Source: Paralvinella palmiformis
Taxonomy: Eukaryota > Annelida > Polychaeta > Terebellida > Alvinellidae
Assembly (NCBI GenBank): GCA_025642065.1
Contig: JAODUP010000045.1
Coordinates: 1,226,001-1,290,000 of the forward strand
Length of the DNA: 64,000 nt
Direction: 5' to 3'
Position numbers and translations under genes: made by a program. The notes under the pieces were generated by a model, which worked only from the letters and a program-made list of their open reading frames with translations, did no database searches and was not told where the DNA came from. Shown in pieces: positions 38,557-53,173 of this stretch. Position 1 is the stretch's first letter; each line of letters starts with the position of its first letter.

Positions 38557-41412
38557 ATATACTGATACTAGACAATTGATGTTCCAGATACTGATCTAAT
38601 TAGTGAACCATTTTATCCTGACAGCCTTCAGTCCCAGTTAACATAACTGACACACATACTCTGCTATCTGTTTTCTTCACAACAGATGAGTACAAATTTG
38701 TGATGGATGACATTTACCACCAGGTGGCAGCATGGGAGACTGTTCATTAACATTATTTAGCGAACTCCATCCAGTCTTGCTAACAAGTTTCGATGTGTGT
38801 GTGTGTGTGTGTGTGTGAAGGAACAGTTATCATTATTATCATTATTAACTGAAATCTCTGAAAAGCTGTGATCTAGTTTTTCAGCTAATTAAGACAAATA
38901 TTTCTCTAACCAGAGTGACCTAATTTGAGAAAATAGAATTTAAGGGAACACCCTTTTTGAAATACAGAAATTTGGATGGTTATATTATATTACTGTGTAA
39001 GGCCTTAAAGCAGAATGAAAGACATAGAACTGCAACTGATTACCTGTTATATTTATGGCAGCCTTTAGACATGATAGCACTTGGCATCGGTTGCTGAAGG
39101 TGGTGGATTCAGAAGACTGAGGTCAGCGAGGTGTTATAGAGAGGCCATATTTCAGCAGTCATTATCTGTGTAGTTGGCTGATGTTATGACGAGTAGACAG
39201 ACCCACGTTGATGTGGAGGATAGTCTAGATGATGTATCACTGTCCATATTAAACAGACAGTGGCTGCTGATCAACTGCTAATTGATACTCCGTCAAGTTG
39301 TTGCTATTGTTTAATAAGTATAGACCAATACTGTACAATTCGTGTACGTTTTTATGTTCTAGAAATGGTTTTTCTTCTTCTTCAAATAGCATTTCTAACA
39401 CCTGAACATCTTAATGTGCTACATTTATTGATTACTAGGTTAAACAAGTATTACGTATGCAGCAGTTAGAGTGAAATACAGAGGTAGAAAGAAATGTTTT
39501 TGTTTAGCACATGTAACACTAACACATACATGAAGTGATGTACACACTTTGATATGCCTGTACTAACCTAATGCAAAATATGTCATTATTGGAGATGTAA
39601 TAATCAATATTTAGACTAGATCTAAGATAGCCACTGTATTGAACGCAACCTAATACTTAAATCAGATCTGATATTCTTTAGCCCCAACAGAAGATAATGA
39701 ATGATGAGACGTTTTAAACATAATTGACAAAATAATTTAGTTATTTGAGGTAGGTTCTTGTATACAACAAACAACGTATTTAGCCACGAGTTGAGTGAGT
39801 CTTATATTTATGCTCCGTTCAGGGAAAGTAATAAGCTTAACTGGCAACTCATTATATCAGCAAGGCGAAGTTTTATTAATTTTAATTTGATGTTTATTTT
39901 TGTTGCTTTCTAATAGGATTTCATCTTATTTAGACGCAGTATGAAATAAATTGTTTTGTACAGTTGTTATTAGTTTGATGGTTGATATATTTCTTTCGTA
40001 ATAATTTGTTATTTAATAACAGATAAAATTCTGTGGTGGTACAATGATAACCAACTGTATCAAATACCCTGTTTGAGTGTTTACTCGCTAATGATCAACA
40101 CAAATGTAAACATTCGATTGATACGCTTCAAAGTTTCATACAATATATATACTATATACAGTTTGAAGTTAAATTGTCCAAGTCACGGTCATCCCTTAGG
40201 CCAAGATCAGAACGCTTTATTTTAACGATTAAATTGTAGCCTACAAAGTGTGGGCAATATAATACAAAAATGACAGGAGATATTTACTAATTGAAACAGT
40301 TCGAACAGACACACCGACACTGGAACCATAGTGCAGTCCTGTATCAAATGCACATATTATTATCATTTTACTTATATATTCAAATATTGTTGTATCTTAC
40401 ATAGATTGGATTCAGGTCACAACTTTCTTTTCATTTTGTTTCGTAGATTAATTTTTATGCCATATCCATATTTGGTATCCTCTATCTTATTAATCAGAGT
40501 AATATTGTTGTTGTTATGGCTTTGTCCTATAAATAATAGGGTATAAATAACCCTATGGTTGAGATAATATCTGTTTTCACAGTCACTCACTGATCTTCAG
40601 AGGCAACTGAAAAAATTACCGAATTAAATAGACTTGCATTTAATGTTTAGTGTGTGTGGATTATGTGAGAGAAATCTGGAAGATATTTGTGTTTGTATTC
40701 ACATAACGGTATATCAGTATAACCATTCATTAATACCAGCAAAATCATGCTTGTATCAATAATAACATTGGTATAACAACAACTATATTATTCTTGTGTC
40801 ATCATGATCTTTGTTGAGTCACTGAGTTGCCATCATCACCATCATCATTCATCAGCCACACACCTTAGCTTTCATACATCAGACCAATTAAGCAGTACAG
40901 TAGTCATGTGTGACACAGTGCGCTTTGTCATCGGTCAAAAAGCTTCATTCCTGGAGCACACTGATCCATGTCTTAATCACATTACTGGTTAATTACATGC
41001 AATATTAATCTCCATTGTTGTATTAATATGAATCATGTAATACTGACATTTGGTTCTCTGACTGACTAATCCTGAATGATTAAGGCAGTTGAATAGTATT
41101 TCGCAAGCTTAAATGTTGTGCACTTCGACATACGTAATCAATCACAGAAGTAGAATTTACGGTTTTAAGTATGTTTTACCCAATGACTGTGATTATTAAG
41201 ATGAGTGTAACATACAGAGATGATGATTGATGTTTTAGGGCCATTTTGTGCACTCGTACGCTAAATGGGCCGAGTGACCTCCAAAGGTAATGAGGTGAAG
41301 TGAAAGATGAAACACCCTTGATCTGTGATCCAACGCGCTACCAATTAAACCACAGAGGCGACCGTGACATACAGAGAAAAAGTGACACATTTTTAATTGA
41401 ATTGTTATATAT

Positions 41413-41466
<54 letters not shown>

Positions 41467-41467
41467 G

Positions 41468-41519
<52 letters not shown>

Positions 41520-43577
41520 GTATATTATGAACTGCAGTTGGGTTTAAAGATAACTTGAAGATAAAAAGAATAATCATTATATTGCTGTTCAGCCATGTTA
41601 TTAGCCATGGGTATTGATGTCTAAGGATTAAGACTGGTTGCTAAATCATAACCAACAGTAAATAAAAAAATTAATGTGGTGGCTTAGAGGAAAGTGTAAA
41701 TTTATTAGACCCAGTGGTGGTCATCAATGTTAGAAAGTGTGTTTTTATAAATTTTTACAGTTTATAATTAATAATTTTCTTCATTATAAGCCATTATAAT
41801 GTATTAAATCACAAATAATAATTGGGTCTTTTAAACGTCAAGTTGGACCCATACATGTATTAACATAACTCGTCTCAGCTGTGTCAATTTCATCAACAGA
41901 CTGTGATTAGTTTCATGTTATGGCCCTGTCATACTATAGCCCTTTGAGAGAAACGTATGAGTTGCGTATGAAAATTCATAAAATAATTTTCATACGCACA
42001 AGAAACCCATGAAAATGCAGAACTGTGCGTATACTTACCGTATTTATCCTATGAGTAGCGTATGGCCAACCAATGTCAGGAAATATTAGAGTATAAACCA
42101 TACGTCGGAGTACGCGCAAGTAATTTAAACATCCTTAAAATTAATTTTCTACCTCGCCGTATCACAGCGTTTGCCATCATGCTTCAAACGTATACAACCT
42201 ATGCCTGGCGTAGCCCTAGCGTATGTCAGCATATATCAGCGTATGAGTGACATACGCTAGTACCATACACTACAGATACTATTTATGCCGATTTATTATA
42301 TACATTGACAAAGTTATGCCAATTTCCAGATTGCATGAAATCGTCATGAAAATGAAATGGCCAAAATATTCGGGTGTAGCTCAAAAGCCCTCTAGGTTAA
42401 AAGCCCTCACTTTCAGTTTAATACCCTAACCACTAATCCTATGTGTACTTTTAATATGCCACCGTTAAAAATATTACTCAAATATTTCTACGAAAATAAC
42501 ATATTATCCAAGTATATATGAGGGTTTTTTTACCTAGAAGGCTTTTGATCCGGATCCCAAATATTCAATATAAATAATGTTCCACACCTTTCATTTTACT
42601 ATAATTTTCGTATGTTATTCAGTAGATCCCTTTTTTGTCGTCATATTTTGACTGGACTACAGCGTGACATCGCTGTTAGATTGTTCATTTTGTTACACAT
42701 GGACTTGTGGCTCAAATGTAAAAGAAACTATTGATTTACAGACATTAAAGTTATTGGAGATCAACAGCACATGAAAGTCAAGGATTTAACCACAAATAGA
42801 ACTGGATTGCTTATTACATACAGTGAGCCACTGGTTACTGAGATCCACAACAATCCACACACGCGCGCACACTCGCACACACACGCGCGCGCGCACAGGC
42901 ACAGACATTCACAATGTGTTTAACGGTTATCCTAACATTAAGGTAACATTTAAAAAACCCTTATCATGATAGTATTGAAGATACCTTTATTATTTGTTAT
43001 GCCAGGATTTATTGTATTTACAAGGTTTAATCACAGTGTATAGGATACATATAAGCTGTTTTTTCATACGTAAACCAGCCAGTGTGCCGGGAACCACACC
43101 TACTGTGTATAGTGTGGTGCTGTTATTGAGACTTAAGTCGTATCTGGTCATCATTATATATCGTACTGATAGATATGTATTTTGCAACTTATATCTAATT
43201 TTTGTTGTCGAGTTTTTATCTGTGTATTAAGTTACTGTGTAGATTTAATATTAGCGTTAGAAAACCTATAAGATAGTATCGACATTGGACCTATGCCGTG
43301 GTGAAGTATTATAGTGAAGCAATGGGGCCAACAACAGAAGCTAATGAGGTCTGTAAGATGCCAGCTTATAGGTAATAGCTATGATTGTAGACCAGTGTAT
43401 TGATCTCAGGCTCAGTGTTAATGAACTGTTCTTCGTCTTAAGCACATCTGCTGACTACTTTGTACTATAGATCAGTACATCTCTCATCGGGTATTTGGAG
43501 GTAATGGAGATAGGGACATATGACAAGCTTGGGCTGTGACAGATTTGCTCATCTTCATACACACACGCGCGCGCGCG

Positions 43578-43623
<46 letters not shown>

Positions 43624-45397
43624 CATATGGCCATAAGAACTGAGTATTGACGATGCATTATAGAAAACAACCACAAGGATATATTGTCGCCAGTGACTGA
43701 TCATTAATAGAGGATAAGCTTAGGAATATAACGGGACAGCTGAGTGGCTGGTTCATATAGGAAGTTACCATGAGGACATTATAAGAACATCAATGGCCCA
43801 GGTCCTTATAGAGGGTAACGCTAGGGATATAAGGCCATTATTTTTGGTAAACTAATCATAGGAACACACCCAGACTGTTTTGTGATAAAGTACTATCAAG
43901 TGGTGAAGATTATATGTTGGCTAACCATAAGATATAACGTTTTGTTACAGATTCCATCTAGATGTAGTACTAGTAGTGACCTATTTCTAAGTGCCTCGAT
44001 ATCATATTGAATAACGATAAGAACCGAGTACACAGAATGTTATGTTATAAGGAGTACGGGCCTCTTTCAAGGATAGTAGGTTAAATACAGGGTAACTACA
44101 TACATTGCATAGCAAGGCGACTTCAGTGGAATATGAGGATATACCAAATATATTACCACGATGGTCGTATGATGATGAACCCCATGTGAAATATAGGTCA
44201 ACTGCAGTATCTAGAAGTGATGAAGTATTCCAAGGATAGGCTATAATAAAACAAAACAGCATACAAGAAACTAATTACAGAGATCGACGTACATACAAAT
44301 ACCAAAGTTAGGACGTAATTCATTCTAACCATCGTGATATAAGAACGTCGAGATTCCTTCCCTCATCCCTTGACCTTCTGTAAACATTTCATTCTGTTTT
44401 CTGTAGGTGGCCAGCATCTGCTGAGAACTAAATGCCAAATTTGTGCCCAAGCCTTTAGATAAGTGAAGGAAATAGCCTTGAATGCTGCTTCTGGTTTGTG
44501 TTCTGTACTGACAGCAGCAGGACCATAACAAAGGGTAATAAAGTTTGGTGGGCGGTATAATATAGAGGCCGCCTTGGGTAAAAATCATCGGCTTCGACCA
44601 GTCTGACAGAATGGCAGGATGATTCAGGATCTGATGGTGTGTGTGTGTGTGTGTCTGTTAAAGGCGTGGCCCTTGCACACACCGGCTTATGTATCATGCT
44701 ATATTAACGTTGACAGTCGTTGTGACTCTTGTGAATAACATCAGTAAGTCCACACTAAATCTGGAATATGTTCAGAATCTTCTTTATTGGGGGAGGGGGG
44801 GAAATGGTGGCTGGAACTGTAGGAGTGGAAGATGTCACTGATAGAGATACACACTTACAGACTTGTGTCTGGGAGAAAATAATGTTGTCTGTGAATTATG
44901 TGATTCGATACACATGTAGTAAAAATGTTATAAATATTGAAATGGTTGGTTTGTTTTGATGTTGCTAATAATAAAATTAATATTGCTTTATTTAGGGAAA
45001 CAATATAGATGCTCTTGTTATGTTAATTAAGTATCAATGGTGGATATTGTCATATTAAGTGTTAAGTAGTTTATCTTGATTAATGTCTTATTAATCTGGA
45101 TTAAAATTGGTGTCTTCAGGTAATTATTGTGACCTTATGGTTAGTTTAATCTAAATAATCTAAAATATACAGGTACAAGATGTCCTCACGTTTACATGGG
45201 GGGGGGGGTTGCGTTCAATAACCAATGGTGTGGTTGATAGCTAATTCACTCTGCAGAACATACTGGAATCTAATCCTATTGTTGTCACCATCTGTGAAAT
45301 GCTTCATCCATCAATAAAGGTTTTAAGCCTCGAGATTATTTCATTTCTGTTATAAGTAGCCCTTTGGCTATATCAGTATATGTCACACACACACACA

Positions 45398-45487
<90 letters not shown>

Positions 45488-46032
45488 GTAATGTCATTCA
45501 TACATTTATGTAATATAAAGAACATTAAAACAGTTAATGACACGTATAAAGCAATCTTTTAAGCCATTTCCAGGAAGCCCACCATGTTGTTATATTGTTA
45601 TTATCGTCTATTAGCGCAGATTTTTTTAGTTATTTGATTTTTGTTTGATATATTAGTAGCTAGATCTCAATTTTGGTATATACTGATATTAATACACAGT
45701 TATAGATACATCAGCTGCTCGCCAAACCTTTGTAAATCGTGTTATACATGTGCTATAACCGCTTCGACTTAATATATTAAATTACAACAAGAATTAATTA
45801 CATTTTGCGTTCTAGTTCGTGGTTCTTCATCTGCCCATTGGCCTAATGTGGTTTTTGTGTGTAATTTTTTAGGAATACTATATTATTCCTGTGCAGAAAG
45901 TTAAAAACTATTCTCGATTTGCACTGTTTAACCTTTAGATGGCAAACAATTACTAGGGGAACAATGTGATTTACTAATAAATAATGGAGTAGAAAAGCAT
46001 GAACAAAACTGATAATGATGAAGGTCATAATA

Positions 46033-46065
<33 letters not shown>

Positions 46066-46911
46066 GTCATGATTATGATGTTGAGAATGGTATCCGGGTA
46101 ACAAAATTAAAAAAAAAAAAAACCATATAACAAAATCAGCTAGATCAGGAATGTGGATTACAAAACAAAACTCCAGATGTAGAGAGTTTAAGCTCAGGTT
46201 CAGGTTGGTTGCTATGTTCTGTTTGTGTAGCAAGTACTAATGTTTGTGTGTTGTTCTCTAATACACATTACCTACGTTAACGTGTTCATTTATTATCTTA
46301 GTCGTTGGTATTAGCTGGAAGCGAATATAGGAGAAATAAAATACGTATAGCTCCTGTTAAAGATGGCAAGAGATGATGAATAAATCCACCACCCTTCATT
46401 CATCACAAGTAATATTGGTGCTCAGCGTGTTATTTGTTTGGCGTCCGTTGCCATTGTGTCTGACTTTTATATTACGGGATGGCGACGTTTTATAAGTCTT
46501 TGGCTAGAATCATATTTCTTCCTCGGCTCACAATTTCCGAATTACAAGATGTTATATTATATACTACGTGGTTTAAACGGGCTGGAAGAATCTCGTGTTT
46601 ACATTTGTGTGGGAGTTTGATTGATGTGTTTCTGTATAATATTGAAAATACTCGGTATACACAGCATTATCTTTACAATATACTGGCCATACATTTGATG
46701 CGGACATACTGTATGCTGACATCACATAATGTAGAGGCCATTAACTCTCCTTGTTAATACGCGTATTACCTATTACGTTTAACAAATTAGACTCTTCTTT
46801 AACTGATAAGTCAATTAATCTTTTATAATCATTTATTTTCACAACTACCTTTCTTAAAGTACATGTAGTTTCTCTTATTCGCCTTATGTTCAGACATGCT
46901 AACATGGGTTC

Positions 46912-46952
<41 letters not shown>

Positions 46953-46996
46953 TATTTATTATGTTATATTCATCAGTTTTTTAAGAGTTTTACGAT

Positions 46997-47048
<52 letters not shown>

Positions 47049-50000
47049 TATTGCCATTATAATGTGGCTAATGAAAACATGGAAGGATGATCCTTCTCTG
47101 ATTTTTAAAGACAGTTGACTTGGGGGGGGGAGCTGCCCTAATAGTATCATGATGTATCATTGTTAACAATGCTAGATGTGCTGATTTCTAGATGTTTTTT
47201 TTTCCATTCATAAAATATTAACACCCCATATTGATAAATTATTTAACTTTTTTCCTTCATGTTACCCATTTGCTGCATCCTGACAACATTATTGTTCCAC
47301 ATTGGTTACACATATTATCACTTGATGACGTGATATAACAGTGATGGAAGTCATGGTACAAAGAAAGCACCAAAGGTATGTTTGTTGTATTGTATACGAC
47401 AGATGTCAATGTTTATAATAGACTCATTGTTTGTCAAATGTAATAAAATATATGGAGTCATCGCGGGTTTTTTGCCAGGTATTGTTGTTTATGTATGACA
47501 GTATGTGAGTGCAGTCAGCGTAATTTGATATGATGATTCATCCACTTTTTATTGTAATAATTATGCCATCGTTCTCAACCCAGAAAAAGTGTCTTATGTT
47601 ATCTTTTTTTCTTCTTCAGACATTTGCCTTTGATCATTGCTTCTGGTCAATGGAGGACAATAATCCTAAGTTTGCTAGTAAGTATTTAACATATTTTTAG
47701 GTACCATTGGTGGTAATTTTAAGGCGATGGTACGTCTTCATTATTCCAGATTTTGTTCTGTTTGCGCATAGCTGTAACAGAACCTCTCATATTGGACCCA
47801 CCCAAATTTTTATTTACCGGTTACCGAACCCTGCTTCCAACAAAAAAAAAAACTTGTTTATAACTATACCGCTAGACACTAGCTCCTGAACGCGGTATGC
47901 GGACCTCACTGAATCAAAACAAGACTGTGCTGAGTTTCCTCAGATGTTCCGATGCCAGAGTTTCCTGATACGTTTTTTCCCTCTCTTTCATTTCTGGTCC
48001 ACTCTCCGTCCTGTGACTTGACTGCGGTATTAAACTGAACAGGACACGCACAGTCAGCCGTCACTCGGAGAGTTGCTTTTGTTACGTTAATCCGGAGGCG
48101 ACAACCGCTCACGTGATCAGTTATGATCTAGCACATTGCTCTGGTTCTGTGGAGTTTTATTGAATTAGTGCCGAACTAAATTCAGTCTGTTTGGTCGCGT
48201 CGCTTGTCTACTGCAGGAAGTATGAACCCCCCCCCCCCCAGTGCCAGGTTCCCATTGACATCAGTTGATTGTGAGTGATGGGCAGAGATTAGATAAGGCG
48301 ATGAACTCTTTGTGTTTGATATTACTCTCTAAAGTCCGCTGATTGGGATAGAACCCATGTCTTCTTATCCATTCATAATCTACACATTTTTATCAGCTTC
48401 TTCGTCATCTTAAAAGAGCCATTTTTATTGAGCTGTTCTGTTTTAAACGTAGAATAGTGGTTTGGTTGATCCCCGATTCTGACCGTTAGTATGAGAAATG
48501 TTTTTATCTTCAGCAATATATCGCTGTGCCATAATCACTAATACCATTGTTGCGGTGACGTTTTCAAAGTGACCTTGGAGATGTTGTTTCATCTGTCTAG
48601 ATTTTATTGTTCATGTTGTTTATTTTAATAAGAACTCCAAAGCGACAGGACACTATCCGAATAGGCACTCGTCACTGGGTTAGCGTCCTTTGATGTAGCG
48701 TGAAGAATATTGCCCATTACCGTACCTGTCAGGTTGTTTGATTTGATGATCTCGTCTTTCCAGCACCAAGTCTGTCTTTGTCATATTTATATCCTCATAT
48801 ATAGACTCCTATAATAATGGTGGATATTAGTATCATTATGATGCTATGAGGTAGGATGATGTCTAATTGGTGATCATCGTGTGTTATCGGTGTCTTCAAG
48901 TGTCTACACCTCGGCCATGCAATCAGATTACTGATTATGTTTTAGCTTTGTGATATTAAGGACCATACAGACAGATTGGCTTATTTCATAATGACCGTAT
49001 TTACCATAATGGGCTATCGGATTAAAAGTCTGTAATGTTAACTAATCTAATAATTACTGATGCTGTATAACATGACAGATATAATGCATTAGGTATGTTG
49101 GGCGCCTCCGTGGTCTAGTTGGTAGCGCGTTGGACCGCAGATCATTCCCCCTTTTCAGTTTCTGTGATTTTGTTCAGTGGGATTTTGTCCTGTGATATTT
49201 TGTCTGAATACCGTAAGGATACTAAGTTCGTTTAATGACAAACTCATCTTCAGTTTGCCGTGCTCAGCTGATATCTTATATAGAATCTCTGGTGCTGATG
49301 ATAAATTGGTTGGTACTGCTGCAGATGGGCCATATGGGGGGGGGGGTAAGATTATATAAACAAGTTGATGATGTAAATGGACTATAACTGTATGAATGAA
49401 CTGCACCAGATAAATGGAGACCATTTGTTTAACTTGTGTGTGTGTGTGTTTGTATGTGTGTTATTGTCTCCCCAGGAATGATTTATCCAGACAATATCTC
49501 CCAAGTCTCTGACGTTTCTTTAATGACCTACTTTATTATGACTATAACGTAATCATTATAGTGGATGTGGAAAGTTTTTTAAATTTCATTTAGTTGTCTT
49601 GCATTAAACGAAGTAGCTTAAATGGTGGCCTAAAACTATTTTACGAATGAGCTGACAAAACTAGCAGACTTCAAACTGACAGGTCCTCGGTTTTAATTGA
49701 CTACTAATCATTCACATGTTTGCCGATTCACTGAGTCATAAAATGACTACCTGCTAGTCGAGGCAGTGATGGATTACTTGACATTATTGACCTATAACTG
49801 GTAGGTCGAGTGATTTTGAGTGAGTGATTGAGGGAGTGAGTGTGGGTGAGTCAGTGAGTCAGAAGTTTGTTTCGACTTGTCACTCTGATCACACCTGGGA
49901 CAAATGATCCAGCGGCTACTTTCTTGCCAGACGTCCCTCAACCACACATATATGAGGCGTCCCGTGGTTTAATTGGTAGCGCGTTAGACCACAGATCACT

Positions 50001-52439
50001 ACCACCTCAGTTCGAATCTCGGCATGCACATATCTGAAGGGTGTTTCATCTTTGACTTCACTTCATTACCTTTAGAGGTCGCTCTTCCCATTTAGCCTGC
50101 CATGTGCAACAGTCATCATCATCATCATCAACCACACACGAGTAAGATTGAAACACTGAACGTTTACAGCACCATGCTCTAATCACTATGTGATGTCAAA
50201 GTGTCCAGAAAGTCTACAACTTGAAACAGAATGTGATCTGGGGACCTGATGATGATGAAGATGATGATGTTGAATTTTACTGGTCCATTATAAACAAGTA
50301 ACGTCCTTAGACCTACCAAGAATACAAACTCCTTAGAATAGCAGAACTCGTTTCAAACTATAAACTTATAGATAAGGTGCTGGAAGTTATGATGTTTTGG
50401 ACTTGTAACCAACACCCACCATCAACAATTAACAAAGCTGTCTTAAAAGACCATCCTTATTTAAACATCATCTGAGATGTTCGTTAAACAGCACTATCTT
50501 ATGAAAGGTAACATTGTACCTCAGTTTGAATTGCGTATGAAGTCGACAGCTGTATGTTTTCAAAGAAAACTCAGCTCTTAAGCATCTATAGTTACATAAT
50601 TGTATGACTGTATGTTTTCTTTTAAATCAGGTCAAGAAAAGGTATTTGAGAACCTTGGGACAGATCTGCTGGAGAGAGCATTTGAAGGCTATAATGCTTG
50701 TATATTTGCTTATGGACAAACCGGTATGTTGTTATCACAGACAAAATGTTTTCAGTTGTTGGCGTTGTTGTTAGTGCCTGGTTGTTGCTGTTTTTTTTTT
50801 GTGTGCGTGTTTGTTAGGAGAAACCTAGAATATCTTGTGATGCGCAACAACTTTGATTTGACCCCCAGGAGGGAGGGCTTACATTTGGTTCATCAGCGAG
50901 TTGAAAATCAGATTTCTAAATTCTTGTGTGTTACAGTTATAAACTGTAATGGGTGTTTGTTCACTGTGTGTGTGTGTGTGTGTGTGAGTGTCTGTGTTTT
51001 TGTCCTCTAGTCTCTTTAGGTGTGTATGTATATTTGTCAGATTTTAACTGTCTAGTCATACTTTAGGTTGATATCCTTCTTGCAATTCCAAGTCCCTCTG
51101 TAATAGACATTAAGTAACTGATCCGAGGCATTCAGTATTTATGGGTCATTGCCATTTTTCTATTTTAGGTTCGGGCAAATCCTACACAATGATGGGTACG
51201 GTGGAAAACAAAGGCATAATACCTCGTCTCTGTGATACATTGTTTGAGCGGATAGCATCCAACGATGACGACCAAGTCTGTCATAAGGTGGAGGTCTCAT
51301 ACATGGAAATATATAATGAGAAAGTCAGAGATCTGCTAGATCCTAAAGGGTTTGTAGACCAGTTTTGTTTCTATTTGCCAAACTAATAGAACTCCTTTAA
51401 GGTATTTGGAATCCTTTTCATAAATATTTCTAATTAATTTGTTGCTGGTGTATATAATAGTATGCACTCATCTGAATGTTAGGGGATGTTGTGGTTGATG
51501 CGTAATTCTGCATCTTTGTCTTCACTAAATATATTAGCTCATATTAAAGTTGTTGATATATTTCTTTATTGGGTGTTCCTGAAGCTGTAAGGATAACCAT
51601 TGCCGGATCAGTTTCATTAAAATTAGTTCTGAGTTCTGAGCAATTGGAGATTCCCATTAAAATATTGTTATTACATGAAAAGTGATATACCGATATTAAT
51701 TGTTGTTCATGTCATCCATTACAGGAAGCACAACTTACGTGTAAGAGAACACAACATACTGGGTCCTTATGTCGACGATCTGTCAACACTGGCTGTGTCA
51801 TCATTTGAGGTAAAACAATTGGCTGATTTAAATAAAAATGATTCATGTTTAAGTAGTCAGCAATATTTAATATGAATACATGTGTGTACATGGCAAAATC
51901 TATTAAAATTATTTATAATGATATAAAAGTTTGCTCTCAGACAGCAGTTGTTTGAAACATTATACCATCACATGCTCATCTCTATTTGCCATGTGTGTTG
52001 TGTGCCGAGAAACAGGTTTATTTGTGAATGGATATGTGATAATAGTCTGGAAATATATGTATTCTAGAAGGAATTGGCCCATATGTTGGAATAAAATCAT
52101 ACACAGCAACAAGGCAGGGTCACCTGTGTCGAGTCCTGCCTAATAAAACAGTGTGCATCTGGTACAATTAGGGCAATCGGAGAAGGGAGCCTTCAAATTA
52201 GGGGTCCACAGCTTTTCCACAGCCTTCCACTAATATCCGTGGCCAGACAGGATGCTCCACGACCAGTTTCAAGCACATATTTGATAAATACCTGCAAAAC
52301 ATCCCAGACAAACCAAAAATACGAGGATACACAATCGAAACGGACACAAACTCCATCACATCTATGAGGAGTTCCCGAGAAAGCTGAGCAATACAGCTGA
52401 GGCGGAGTCACCGACTTGGCTGGGGAGATTTTACTCTTG

Positions 52440-52477
<38 letters not shown>

Positions 52478-53134
52478 CACAAAAACATCTCCACTTGGAA
52501 TTCCTCATGTTGGAAACATTCCGATTCATCGCACAATATACCTTATCGTTATGTTACTACCATTTGAGTAAGATGTGATGACTTGTTATTATAATAATAA
52601 ATAAGAAAATATTTCTTATACCACAGTCACTAATTAAGATGTGAGCGTGATCTATAGATAGTCATTGAAGATATGATGCATTTTAAAATCAGAGCTTTTC
52701 TGTATATCTTTATACACTATATGCTATTTTCCTTTTAGCTCGTCGATTAATTTCTACAAACAGTTTGTACATCATGCAATTACCGTAGGATACAGCGGGA
52801 CAGGGTGGGTCTCTGCGCGACGGACGGCCTAGATTAACTTGGCAATGGGAAACTGACGTAATCTGGCGGATAAATTAATCTTCTAATTTCACGTCAGACC
52901 GGGAAGATTTCCATTAATCTGTTGCCTTTTAGATTTAATAATATCCGAATTTGCTTTGGAGATGCCACACATAATTATTACCTCTCCTTTTGTGGATAAG
53001 CCGATGTGTAATAATAATCACGGCTCATCCAGTCGTCCTGACGATGTGAAACAATGACCAGTGGCAAGAATTGTGTCCACTCATCGCAGGATTTATTACA
53101 ATTTGAATTGTTTTTCTTCAAATGAATATGCGAT

Positions 53135-53173
<39 letters not shown>

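Larger units (their letters stand above)
18185..47341 (+). other. KIF13 intron 2 (29.2 kb)
   Basis: It starts GTCAGT and ends ATAACAG. It contains two SINEs, repeat R2 copy 2, the pogo/Tigger-like foldback element, many microsatellites and the CGTATG cluster. The stretches between are anonymous: none of the open frames there shows a known domain or coding-like composition. Confidence 0.8.
47678..50630 (+). other. KIF13 intron 4 (2.95 kb)
   Basis: GTAAGT...AAATCAG. It holds a SINE head fragment and a full SINE, C13 (48227-48239) and G11 (49336-49346) runs, a short GT tract (about 49436-49450) and otherwise anonymous sequence. Confidence 0.85.

Noticed and set aside
45928..46233. 101-codon minus-strand open frame with His/Asp run
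   Set aside because: The low-complexity run is an ATG trinucleotide microsatellite and the flanks have no recognisable domain.
49099..49145. tRNA gene from the SINE head (and the other seven heads)
   Set aside because: Heads are part of a repeated SINE, lack proper cloverleaf pairing by eye, and several have damaged box B.
50600..51010. 136-codon open frame containing exon 5
   Set aside because: Only 50631-50723 is coding. The rest reads into intron 5 past a strong GTATGT donor and through a GT microsatellite.
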